From contig CAVDAL010000070.1 in the NCBI GenBank assembly GCA_963606965.1, forward strand, positions 1-16,162: a stretch of DNA of 16,162 nucleotides, read 5' to 3'. This document shows, piece by piece, positions 1 through 6,137 of the stretch (position 1 is its first letter; the number at the start of each line of letters is the position of its first letter). The stretch is from CAVDAL01 sp963606965. GTDB taxonomy: Bacteria > Actinomycetota > Coriobacteriia > Coriobacteriales > QAMH01. Below the pieces are notes generated by a model, which saw only the letters and a program-made list of their open reading frames with translations, was not told where the DNA came from and made no database searches. Position numbers and translations under genes: made by a program.

Positions 1-34
1 CCTTCACCACACAAGCAATTCAAGCGCAACAGTT

Positions 35-1321
35 TTATGCATCCATCAATTGCTCTAATGCAACAATGCGCACGCACAATGTGAAGATGCGAGTTGCAAG
101 CTTCAAATCTTCCAAGCTTGGATATGTTGGCGCAATGCGAATTACTGCATCATTTGCGTCTTGTTTTTTCGGGAAAGGCGCACCTGCTCCTGTCAACTTA
201 ACACCAGCATCTGCTGCTTTTGCAACAATTGCTTTTGCAGAATTTTGTGGGCCTTCAAAACAAATGAAATATCCGCCACGAGGCTTTGTCCATGAACCAA
301 TGCCTACTTCCGTCAAATCTTCATCCAAAATTTCAAGAACAGCTTCAAACTTTGGGCGAATGCATTCAGCATGCTTTTGCATATGATCTGCCAAGCCTTG
401 TGCATCCTTCAAAAAGCGAACGTGGCGCAACTGATTGATCTTGTCATGGCCGATAGTTTGTGCACCCATCATCTTCACAATGCTTGCAATATTTTCTTCA
501 GATGCTGCCATTGCAGAAATTCCAGAACCTGGGAATGTAATTTTGCTTGTTGAAGCAAAAACATAAGCCATGTTCGGGTTGCCACACTTTTCACACTCGT
601 CCAAAATGTTAAGGATTTTGTCTTGCTTTTCTTCCTCCGCATACAAATGATGAACACAATATGCATTGTCCCAAAAAATGCGGAAGTCTTCTGCCGCAGG
701 CTTGAGCGCAGCAAAGCGTTTTACAGTTTCATCTGAATATGAATAGCCTGTTGGGTTGGAATATTTTGGAACACACCAAATGCCTTTGATGCGCGAATCT
801 TTTGCAACAAGTTCTTCAACCATATCCATGTCTGGACCTTGCGGAGTCATTGGAATTTGTATCATTTCAATGCCAAAATGTTCACAGATTGCAAAATGCC
901 TATCATAGCCTGGCACAGGGCACAGGAATTTGATAACGTCTTGTTCGCCCCAAGGAGTGTTGCCAAGAATGCCATTTGTAATAGCGCGCGCAATTGTGTC
1001 ATACATCACATTCAAACTTGAATTGCCAAAAACTATTACCTGCTGCGGCTTGACTTCCATCATTTGCGCCATAAATTCGCGAGCTTCTGGCAGGCCTGTC
1101 AAAACGCCATAATTTCTGCAATCGCTGCCATCTTCTGCAACAAGCTCTGTAGCAGAATTTATCACGTCAAGCATTGGCATGCTCAGTTCAAGTTGGTCTG
1201 CACCTGGCTTGCCGCGAGCCATATTTAAGTCAAGCTCCTTCGCGCAAAATTCATCATATTTTTTCGTCAGCTTTTCATATTCTTCTTTGAGCTGGTCTTG
1301 CGTCATTTCTGCAAATTTCAT
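35..1321 (-). CDS. MocR-type class I/II aminotransferase (putative aspartate aminotransferase)
   Basis: This 428-residue cytosolic fold-type I PLP enzyme looks complete and matches the stand-alone aminotransferase group (Aminotran_MocR) common in Clostridia and Actinobacteria. Visible landmarks are the N-terminal motif NMARGKPG (33-40), the substrate/PLP motif YSNPTG (187-192), Asp218 in WDNAY (PLP pyridine nitrogen) with Tyr221, and the Schiff-base lysine Lys260 in STSKITFPGSG. An Arg-containing C-terminal motif, IRIAPTYPS, would bind the substrate carboxylate. The start is ATG at 1321, with a GGAGA ribosome binding site at 1328-1332. It probably transfers amino groups between an amino acid such as aspartate and a 2-oxo acid. 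The exact substrate cannot be read from sequence. It is transcribed divergently from the riboflavin operon and has no operon partner in the window. Family call strong, substrate weak. Confidence 0.9.
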   Translation of the reverse strand: MKFAEMTQDQLKEEYEKLTKKYDEFCAKELDLNMARGKPGADQLELSMPMLDVINSATELVAEDGSDCRNYGVLTGLPEAREFMAQMMEVKPQQVIVFGNSSLNVMYDTIARAITNGILGNTPWGEQDVIKFLCPVPGYDRHFAICEHFGIEMIQIPMTPQGPDMDMVEELVAKDSRIKGIWCVPKYSNPTGYSYSDETVKRFAALKPAAEDFRIFWDNAYCVHHLYAEEEKQDKILNILDECEKCGNPNMAYVFASTSKITFPGSGISAMAASEENIASIVKMMGAQTIGHDKINQLRHVRFLKDAQGLADHMQKHAECIRPKFEAVLEILDEDLTEVGIGSWTKPRGGYFICFEGPQNSAKAIVAKAADAGVKLTGAGAPFPKKQDANDAVIRIAPTYPSLEDLKLATRIFTLCVRIVALEQLMDA

Positions 1322-1376
1322 AATTGTTCTCCACGTTTGTTTGTTGTGTTCTTAAAGCTAAATTTATAAATTTGAC

Positions 1377-1405
1377 TTGCTTATTATATGCGCAAGGTTT
1401 ATAGT
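1377..1405 (+). promoter_or_regulatory. sigma-70-type promoter of the ribU operon
   Basis: The -35 hexamer is TTGCTT (1377-1382), the spacer is exactly 17 bases, and the -10 hexamer is TATAGT (1400-1405; 5 of 6 to consensus). Transcription would begin near 1412, just before the first paired base of the FMN aptamer at 1417. That fits a riboswitch leader well. Confidence 0.6.
1383..1388 (-). promoter_or_regulatory. candidate -10 box of the aminotransferase promoter
   Basis: A perfect TATAAT reads on the minus strand about 60 bases upstream of the aminotransferase start. The matching -35 position (GGGCAG at 17-base spacing) is poor, so this is tentative. It lies inside the spacer of the oppositely oriented ribU promoter. 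Confidence 0.35.
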
Positions 1406-1416
1406 CTGCCCATATA

Positions 1417-1537
1417 TCTGTTCAGGGTTGGGTGAAATTCCCTACCGGCGGTATGCATAATGCAAGCCCGCGAGCCCGAAAGGGCTGATCCAGTGCAATT
1501 CTGGAGCCGACGGTTAAAGTCCGGATGAGAGAGCGGA
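1417..1537 (+). promoter_or_regulatory. FMN riboswitch (RFN element)
   Basis: All the conserved RFN blocks are present in order: GGGTGAAATTCCC-like at 1430-1442, ACCGGCGGT at 1444-1452, AGCCCGCGAGC near 1466-1476, and GCCGACGGTTAAAGTCCGGATG at 1506-1526. Closing helix P1 can be drawn as UCUGUUC (1417-1423) with GAGCGGA (1531-1537), including G-U pairs. The 3' strand of P1 contains the first three bases of the GGAGG ribosome binding site (1535-1539) of ribU. FMN binding should therefore block translation directly, and no separate terminator hairpin is seen. FMN riboswitches typically repress riboflavin synthesis or uptake, which fits the next gene. Confidence 0.95.
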
Positions 1538-1543
1538 GGCAAC

Positions 1544-2218
1544 ATGAGTCTTTCCCTTAGTGCGCTTGATGGCGAGCGCAAACATCAACAAAAATGCAAT
1601 GCCGAAGGTCAAACTGATAGTTTGAGCGAAAATCAAAACGAAAATTCGAACGAAGGCCAGCAAGAAAATTTACGGAAATCAAAAAATAGCAGTTCATGGG
1701 GAACAAAAAAGCTTGTTTTACTTGCGCTGTTTACCGCGCTTTGCACGCTGCTTAGCTTTGTTGAAGTTCCAATTTTTCCTGCTGCTCCATGGTTGAAATA
1801 TGATGCAAGCGCTTGCGTTGCGTTGTTGGCAGCATTTGCTTTCAAAAAAACTACACCGGGCATTATTGTTGGTGAATGTTCCGCATTAATTCACGGTCTT
1901 ATTATGGGCGACCCATGGGGTGCGCTTATGACAATTATTTATATGTTTTTCTGGATTGTGCCAGCAGCTATAGTGTTTCAATTCAAAACATCGCGCCCGT
2001 GGGTTGTGCTTGGGCTTGTCATTAGCGCTGTTATTGCGCTTGCAGCAACAATTGGTGCAAACCTGCTGGTCACGCCTTTATATGCCGGCATGACAGTCGA
2101 TGCTGTTGCTGCATTGATTGTACCCGTCCTTATTCCATTTAACTTGTTAAAGCTATTGATAAATAGTGTGCTGTTTTTTGCGCTTTATGTGCCAGTCCTT
2201 AAATTAACGCAGAGGTAA
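1544..2218 (+). CDS. ribU: RibU, riboflavin-specific S component of an ECF transporter
   Basis: A 224-residue membrane protein of the ECF S-component family (ECF_trnsprt). Residues 56-224 hold about six hydrophobic segments. The first contains ALFTA (61-65), the AxxxA pattern that S components use to dock on EcfT. The following motif, PWLKYDASA (82-90), resembles the RibU loop with LKYD. The upstream FMN riboswitch makes riboflavin the likely substrate. ATG 1544 is chosen for the GGAGG at 1535-1539. The first ~52 residues are an unusual hydrophilic Gln/Asn/Glu/Ser-rich extension, absent from typical RibU proteins of about 190-200 residues. ecfA starts three bases after the stop. EcfT and a second EcfA are not in the window, so they must be supplied from elsewhere, as in group II ECF systems. 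Confidence 0.88.
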   Translation: MSLSLSALDGERKHQQKCNAEGQTDSLSENQNENSNEGQQENLRKSKNSSSWGTKKLVLLALFTALCTLLSFVEVPIFPAAPWLKYDASACVALLAAFAFKKTTPGIIVGECSALIHGLIMGDPWGALMTIIYMFFWIVPAAIVFQFKTSRPWVVLGLVISAVIALAATIGANLLVTPLYAGMTVDAVAALIVPVLIPFNLLKLLINSVLFFALYVPVLKLTQR

Positions 2219-2220
2219 AC

Positions 2221-3057
2221 ATGGCTTTAATTGAATTTAAAAATGTGAGTTTTAGCTACCCCAAAAGCGAGCATACCACGCTGCGGAATTTAAATCTTTC
2301 CATTGAAGCTGGCGAATTTGTCTGCATTCTTGGCGCAAATGGGTCTGGCAAGTCAACTTTGGCGCGCCACATTAACGCGCTGCTCTTGCCTGATGAAGGC
2401 GATGTTTTAGTGGCGGGAATGAGCACTTTGGATAAAAAGTCTGTACGCAAAATTCGCCAAAAAGCCGGGATGGTTTTTCAAAATCCTGAAAATCAGGCTG
2501 TGGCTTCCATCGTGAAAGACGATGTTGCATTCGGTCCTGAAAATTTAGGGCTTGAACCTGCAGAAATTCGCGAACGCGTTGCTGAAGCGCTGGAAACTGT
2601 CCACATGAGTAATAAAGCAGAAAATGACATTTTTGATTTATCCGGCGGAGAAAAACAGCGCATTGCAATTGCTGGCGTTTTGGCAATGAAACCTGAAATT
2701 TTGATAATGGATGAGCCGAGCGCCATGCTTGATGAACGCAGTCATCGCGGAATTATGCGCGTTGCCCACGAACTGCATGAAAGCGGAATAACAATTGTGA
2801 TGATTACGCACAACATGGACGATGCAGCAGGTGCAAGCAGAGTCGTTGTTTTGGAAGACGGCGAAATATTTTTACAGGGCAGCCCGCATGAGGTTTTTTG
2901 CAAAGAAAATGCAGCTGATTTGCGACGGATTAATCTTGGGATGCCGCGCCCAGCAGAGCTTGCAATGCAGCTCAACGAACAGGGAGTATCTCTGAATGAC
3001 TTACCCCTTTCCACAAGTGAGTTGGTCAGTGCTATAGTGGAACAGTTAAAGAAATAG
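2221..3057 (+). CDS. ecfA: EcfA, ATPase subunit of an energy-coupling factor (ECF) transporter
   Basis: A 278-residue cytoplasmic ABC ATPase with every core motif intact: Walker A GANGSGKST (38-46), Q-loop VFQNPENQ (Gln87), signature LSGGEKQR (140-147), Walker B ILIMDEP (160-166) and switch His197 in ITHNM. The FQNPENQ Q-loop and the C-terminal tail (RRINLGMPRPAEL, 235-247) are typical of EcfA/CbiO rather than amino-acid importers. It should hydrolyse ATP to drive vitamin uptake with RibU or other S components. The ribosome binding site AGAGG (2211-2215) overlaps the end of ribU, so translation is probably coupled. It is odd that a single EcfA is present without EcfA' or EcfT beside it. Which paralogue (A1 or A2) it is cannot be settled here. 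Confidence 0.9.
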   Translation: MALIEFKNVSFSYPKSEHTTLRNLNLSIEAGEFVCILGANGSGKSTLARHINALLLPDEGDVLVAGMSTLDKKSVRKIRQKAGMVFQNPENQAVASIVKDDVAFGPENLGLEPAEIRERVAEALETVHMSNKAENDIFDLSGGEKQRIAIAGVLAMKPEILIMDEPSAMLDERSHRGIMRVAHELHESGITIVMITHNMDDAAGASRVVVLEDGEIFLQGSPHEVFCKENAADLRRINLGMPRPAELAMQLNEQGVSLNDLPLSTSELVSAIVEQLKK

Positions 3058-3076
3058 AAATTTATGAGGAGTTGCC

Positions 3077-3328
3077 ATGTGCACAAACGGAGTAAACACA
3101 CAGCAGTTAAAAGATACTGTAACTTTCATTGATGATCAGATTGCATTAAGCCGCAGGTGGACACACAAAATGTATCACCTTGCAGAAAATGGCCAGATGG
3201 AAAAGTCGGCTGCTAAATTGCAGGAAATTCAACGCATGCTTGATGATGTTCGCGCAGAAATTGATGAACTTCAAGATGTGATTGACAAAGACGACAGCGC
3301 TAGCGGCGTTTCTGTCAGCTTGGTCTAA
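3077..3328 (+). CDS. small helical protein of unknown function
   Basis: An 83-residue soluble protein with no signal peptide or membrane segment. ATG 3077 has a strong GAGGAG ribosome binding site (3066-3071) with five-base spacing, 19 bases after ecfA, so it is very likely translated and belongs to the riboflavin operon. Residues ~9-70 are predicted by eye to be nearly all helix, with heptad-like hydrophobic spacing (LQEIQRMLDDVRAEIDEL, 49-66) suggesting an antiparallel helical hairpin or short coiled coil. The last 14 residues are Ser/Val-rich and probably disordered. I do not recognise the family. Its position next to ecfA is the only hint to function and is weak. Confidence 0.7.
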   Translation: MCTNGVNTQQLKDTVTFIDDQIALSRRWTHKMYHLAENGQMEKSAAKLQEIQRMLDDVRAEIDELQDVIDKDDSASGVSVSLV

Positions 3329-3348
3329 GGCGCGTTCGCGTAAGTTAA

Positions 3349-3759
3349 ATGCAAACTTATCCAGACACATGTCTTGTCATCCTCTCCGCACATGAATGCA
3401 GAGAGGATGTTATTTATGCGCTGAAAAGTTCTGCTTGCGCGCTTGACTATGATCAAGACCCGCTATTTTTGAGTTTGGATGAAGTGGAGCTTGGCGAATC
3501 TGGCGCTTGCAAATTGGCAGAGCTTATTCATGAAATTGACCCATGGTCTGTTGTTGCAATAGACGAGGAAAGCATTGCGGTTTTGCGCGCCGCCTTCAAG
3601 CTTGAAGGTGGCGATTTTTGCGCAGATAAACCTGCTAACGCTTGCGGATATAACTTAGTAGCAGTGCCAGAATTTGCAGATTGTTTGCAAGATCAAAACA
3701 AAAAGCGCATTGCATGGGGTCGCTTGAAGGCGGCGCAGCACCCTGGTGCGGCTTGGTAG
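3349..3759 (+). CDS. hypothetical protein (136 aa)
   Basis: A 136-residue soluble protein that I cannot assign to a family. ATG 3349 is the first possible start after an in-frame stop at 3301. No good ribosome binding site precedes it: AAGG at 3327-3330 is about 18 bases away. Translation may depend on coupling to the gene that ends 20 bases upstream. The sequence mixes beta-like stretches (CLVILSAHE, 8-16; VVAIDEES, 72-79) with helices and has an acidic N-terminal two-thirds and a basic C-terminal tail (KKRIAWGRLKAAQ). It has six cysteines, none arranged as CxxC. It is the last gene before the convergent hairpin, hence probably the end of the ribU operon. Confidence 0.6.
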   Translation: MQTYPDTCLVILSAHECREDVIYALKSSACALDYDQDPLFLSLDEVELGESGACKLAELIHEIDPWSVVAIDEESIAVLRAAFKLEGGDFCADKPANACGYNLVAVPEFADCLQDQNKKRIAWGRLKAAQHPGAAW

Positions 3760-3787
3760 CTTGAGATCAAGTTTAGCTTTTCGCTTA

Positions 3788-3828
3788 GTTTGCTTGCTGG
3801 TTCTGTCCAACCTGCCAGCAAACCAAAC
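3788..3828. terminator. hairpin between convergent genes, possible bidirectional terminator
   Basis: Arms GTTTG plus TTGCTGG (3788-3792 and 3794-3800) pair with CCAGCAA plus CAAAC (3815-3821 and 3824-3828), with a small asymmetric bulge and extra GGTT/AACC complementarity in the loop. It sits between a plus-strand stop at 3759 and a minus-strand stop at 3831. The T-tracts on both sides are weak (TTCTAAAGTTTT downstream on plus), so terminator function is likely but not certain. Confidence 0.55.
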
Positions 3829-3830
3829 TT

Positions 3831-4493
3831 CTAAAGTTTTCTAATTACAGAACGAAATTTTTCTTCCGCATCGGCTTTAACAGCTGCAACAATTGGCTCG
3901 CCTGGATAAAGAATGGTGTCGTCGCCAATCATTTCAAAATCTTCATTTCTTGCAACAGCAATTAGTTTCACTCCTTCAGGCAAACGAATGTCAGAAACTC
4001 TAATTTCTTTTTTGCGTTTGCTTGCTGGAATTGTTGTTTTTATCATTGTGATGTCGCCTTCACGAAGATAAAAAACAGTCTTCATGTCGCCCATAATTGC
4101 TTCTTCTTCAACCATGCGAGCAATCAAAGCAGTCGACGAAACAGGTTCAATTCCAGATTTGCGGAATATTGATTCATTTTTTGGGCTGTTAAGGGTCGAG
4201 ATGCAACGCGGGACGCCGCATTCAGCTTTTGCAAGTTGGCAAGCAACAAAATTTGTGTCATCGTGACCCATCAGCGATATAAAAAGGTCGGCGCGCTGCA
4301 CACCAGCATCACGCAAAACTTCAGAATCACACCCGTCACCTTCCACGAGTAAGACCTGCGGTGATATAACTTCTGTCAAGTGTCCAAGAGTTTCTTTATC
4401 TTCTTCAATGATTGTTACCCTATGGCCATTTTCAAGCATTGTTGGCACAAGACATTCAGCAATAGTGCTGCCGCCACTAATTACGATTTGCAT
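3831..4493 (-). CDS. trkA: TrkA/RCK family potassium-uptake regulatory protein with degenerate nucleotide motif
   Basis: A 220-residue cytoplasmic protein with a TrkA-N (RCK) Rossmann domain (1-~120) and a TrkA-C domain (~135-220, containing RVSDIRLPEGVKLIAVAR). RCK proteins form rings that gate Trk/Ktr potassium channels in response to nucleotides. The usual GxGxxG is replaced by GGSTIA (7-12), although the acidic residue at the end of strand 2 (Glu30) is kept, so dinucleotide binding may be lost or altered. The strong AGGAGG ribosome binding site lies inside the end of the upstream trkA gene, and the two reading frames overlap by 17 bases. The layout of two adjacent same-length TrkA genes resembles actinobacterial ceoB/ceoC. 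No TrkH/TrkG membrane subunit is in the window. Confidence 0.88.
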   Translation of the reverse strand: MQIVISGGSTIAECLVPTMLENGHRVTIIEEDKETLGHLTEVISPQVLLVEGDGCDSEVLRDAGVQRADLFISLMGHDDTNFVACQLAKAECGVPRCISTLNSPKNESIFRKSGIEPVSSTALIARMVEEEAIMGDMKTVFYLREGDITMIKTTIPASKRKKEIRVSDIRLPEGVKLIAVARNEDFEMIGDDTILYPGEPIVAAVKADAEEKFRSVIRKL

Positions 4494-5139
4494 GTTTCCT
4501 CCTGATTACTTCTGTGAAATCAGTAAGACGTTCGCTATCAACGCAGACCAAAATTACATCGCCATCATAAAGTTGTGTTTCAAGCTTTGGCAAAAATGTT
4601 TCTTCATTACGTTCAACAACAATCACGCGTGCATCAAATTCGCGTTCCATCATTCCGCAAGAAATACTTTCATCATCGTCTAATGCAACAGTCACATACA
4701 TGACTTCATAATCGCCAAAAGTATCAATATGGTGCCCGTGACCAGCCAAAATCTTTGCAAAAATTTCTTCAGCAACAAGTGTTGTGCCACAAGAAAAATC
4801 AATGTCTAGCTTCATATATGTTTTTTCACGGCGCGGATTAAACAAGCGCGTAATTACATGTTTGACTCCGAAGATGTCGCGGGCAACACATGCAACCATC
4901 ATATTAACGTTGTCATTATTTGTTACAGCTGCAAGAGCATCACAGTTATGCACATTTGCAAGCTCAAGAACATCTTGATCATAACCAGAACCCTTGACAG
5001 TATTGCCATTAAAGTCGCGACCAAGTTCATTAAATGAACTATCGCTTTTGTCCACAACATAGACGTTGTGCCCATCAGCAGAAAGCAATGTTGCAAGATG
5101 GCTGCCAACTCTGCCACAGCCAACAATGATGACGTTCAT
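4477..5139 (-). CDS. trkA: TrkA/RCK family potassium-uptake regulatory protein, canonical NAD(H)-binding type
   Basis: A 220-residue cytoplasmic protein with an N-terminal Rossmann domain carrying the intact motif GCGRVG (7-12) and Asp30 (VYVVDKS), the pair that binds the dinucleotide ribose. A TrkA-C domain occupies roughly 135-215. It is probably the nucleotide-sensing subunit of a Trk-type potassium uptake system. Start ATG 5139 has a GGAG ribosome binding site about six bases upstream. It is followed, with a 17-base overlap, by a second RCK gene of the same length, so the two products are likely made together and may assemble into a mixed ring. A 13-base palindrome lies about 70 bases upstream. 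Confidence 0.9.
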   Translation of the reverse strand: MNVIIVGCGRVGSHLATLLSADGHNVYVVDKSDSSFNELGRDFNGNTVKGSGYDQDVLELANVHNCDALAAVTNNDNVNMMVACVARDIFGVKHVITRLFNPRREKTYMKLDIDFSCGTTLVAEEIFAKILAGHGHHIDTFGDYEVMYVTVALDDDESISCGMMEREFDARVIVVERNEETFLPKLETQLYDGDVILVCVDSERLTDFTEVIRRKHANRN

Positions 5140-5206
5140 ACTACTCCTTGCTCATCCATCATTTTGTAATGTGAATACTACCTTTTTTACAGCAGAATGT
5201 TTATCG

Positions 5207-5219
5207 CTTTGTATCAAAG
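5207..5219. repeat. 13-bp palindrome upstream of the trkA pair
   Basis: CTTTG-TAT-CAAAG is a perfect 5+3+5 palindrome 68 bases upstream of the trkA start, in a short AT-rich intergenic stretch. It could be an operator, but short palindromes also occur by chance. Confidence 0.3.
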
Positions 5220-5246
5220 TAGCTAGTTTCTTGCCGCGACGTGCAT

Positions 5247-5281
5247 AAAAATGAAAAGCGCCACCCAAAACGAGTGGCGCT
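5247..5281 (-). terminator. intrinsic terminator of the DUF5679 gene
   Basis: On the minus strand the perfect 8-bp stem AGCGCCAC/GTGGCGCT (5257-5264 with 5274-5281, 9-base loop) is followed by the T-rich run TTTTCATTTTTA. It lies 28 bases after the stop of the small zinc-ribbon gene and separates it from the trkA pair. Confidence 0.85.
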
Positions 5282-5308
5282 GCCGAGTCGATTTTTTACG
5301 GTTGCAAA

Positions 5309-5455
5309 CTATTTTGCAGTACCGCCGATTTTGCAGATTGTTGTACCGCAGTCTGGGCACTTACCTTTTGTCATCATGCGGCCATTCTTTGTTGTGACCT
5401 GCTGAGGATCCTGCATTTCTTTCTTTGCTTTGCATTTCATGCAATAGCCTTCCAT
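5309..5455 (-). CDS. DUF5679 zinc-ribbon mini-protein
   Basis: A 48-residue protein starting MEGYCMKCKAKKEM. It has two cysteine knuckles, C5-x2-C8 and C33-x2-C36, plus Cys41, which suits a single zinc ribbon. Length and pattern match the DUF5679 family, which often contains only this domain. ATG 5455 is backed by a strong GGAGGT ribosome binding site (5461-5466), and a classic terminator lies 28 bases after the stop, so it is an independent gene. Its function is unknown. The basic, Lys-rich surface (CKAKKEM, TTKNGRMMTKGK) would allow nucleic acid or ribosome binding, but that is inference. A 9-bp inverted repeat lies upstream. Confidence 0.85.
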   Translation of the reverse strand: MEGYCMKCKAKKEMQDPQQVTTKNGRMMTKGKCPDCGTTICKIGGTAK

Positions 5456-5486
5456 AAAACACCTCCGTTTATATTGTTCCCATTAA

Positions 5487-5511
5487 TTGTTTGTCACTTT
5501 GGGACAAACAA
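5487..5511. repeat. perfect 9-bp inverted repeat, operator candidate
   Basis: TTGTTTGTC (5487-5495) and GACAAACAA (5503-5511) are perfect reverse complements with a 7-base spacer. The repeat centre is about 44 bases upstream of the DUF5679 start, where a promoter would be expected. It may be a repressor site or form a hairpin at the start of the transcript. Confidence 0.5.
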
Positions 5512-5549
5512 ATCAGCGAGTAAACTCAAACAACAATGAGAACGAACTC

Positions 5550-5599
5550 AAAAAGATAGCCTGAATGAAATACATAATAATTATGTTCCCCATTCAAGC
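5550..5599 (-). terminator. long imperfect hairpin followed by a T-run, candidate terminator of the Tad operon
   Basis: Outer arms 5559-5567 (GCCTGAATG) and 5591-5599 pair with one mismatch. Inside them is the 15-base palindrome ACATAAT-A-ATTATGT (5572-5586). Read on the minus strand, the structure is followed by TATCTTTTTG. It lies about 180 bases after the last Tad-operon gene (DUF192) and before the DUF5679 gene, so it could end the long Tad transcript. The pairing is imperfect and function is inferred. Confidence 0.4.
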
Positions 5600-5621
5600 C
5601 CTGCGATAGTATAGCTTACTA

Positions 5622-5650
5622 AAGCAAAAAGCGAAACACTTTTTTTGCTT
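5622..5650. repeat. A/T hairpin in the gene-free stretch 5467-5779
   Basis: AAGCAAAAA (5622-5630) pairs with TTTTTGCTT (5642-5650) around an 11-base loop. The stretch from 5467 to 5779 (about 310 bases) shows no convincing open reading frame. It holds this hairpin, the longer structure at 5550-5599 and the 9-bp inverted repeat at 5487-5511. This hairpin may help terminate transcripts arriving from the Tad operon. Confidence 0.4.
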
Positions 5651-5779
5651 AAAATCAAATTTTCACAAAGTATTCAGCAAAAAACGACAAAATTGGGCAA
5701 GGAATGGCTGTTATTTCTTGCTTCGAATAATTTTGACCTGCAAAAATCAATCTTTTTGCTATGTACTTATCATTCAAAA

Positions 5780-6079
5780 TTAAATTTTCGAAAATGACTC
5801 AATAACAGCACACGCTTTTTTATGCTTTATACATAGCTTTTGCGGGTAAACATGCTCCTTAATTTTTAAAACTTCACCATCACAAGAAACAAAAGCAATA
5901 TCTATTGGACGCTTCATAAATAACGTATGGATGCTATTACAAGGCGAAATCAGCAGAGCTTTGTCCTCAGCAAAATTAGAGCCTCTTTTCCCTAACAAAC
6001 CACGTAAGCGATCAAAAAAATTGCTTGCCAAATAAAGCTCCTCTATATTTTTGTCATTTAAATATTCCAAAATATTCAT
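5780..6079 (-). CDS. DUF192 family protein, last gene of the Tad operon
   Basis: A 99-residue protein with the hallmark DUF192 (PF02643) pattern: SNFFDRLRGLLGKR (19-32), LLISPCNSIHTLFM (42-55) and the strand pair PIDIAFVSCDGEVLKI (58-73). The family is a small beta-rich fold, often exported or lipoprotein-anchored in other bacteria. Here no signal peptide is seen. The C terminus stops at AVIESFSKI, about 15-20 residues short of usual members, which continue through a glycine-containing last segment. The stop looks genuine, and no frameshifted continuation was found. The start is ATG 6079 with a weak GGA-type ribosome binding site. It follows the tadE-like gene by 130 bases on the same strand. 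Its role in Tad pili is unknown. Confidence 0.82.
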   Translation of the reverse strand: MNILEYLNDKNIEELYLASNFFDRLRGLLGKRGSNFAEDKALLISPCNSIHTLFMKRPIDIAFVSCDGEVLKIKEHVYPQKLCIKHKKACAVIESFSKI

Positions 6080-6137
6080 CTTGCGTCCAAAAATTCAAAT
6101 ACCAATCTGCCGCATTCAATCTGCTGCATACAGCAAT

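Noticed and set aside
1399..1581. Minus-strand frame of 60 codons over the FMN riboswitch
   Set aside because: Entirely explained by the conserved RNA element and the start of ribU on the other strand.
5467..5779. CRISPR array or small RNA gene in the repeat-containing gap
   Set aside because: The repeats are inverted and unrelated to one another, with no regular direct-repeat spacing and no tRNA-like or known RNA fold.
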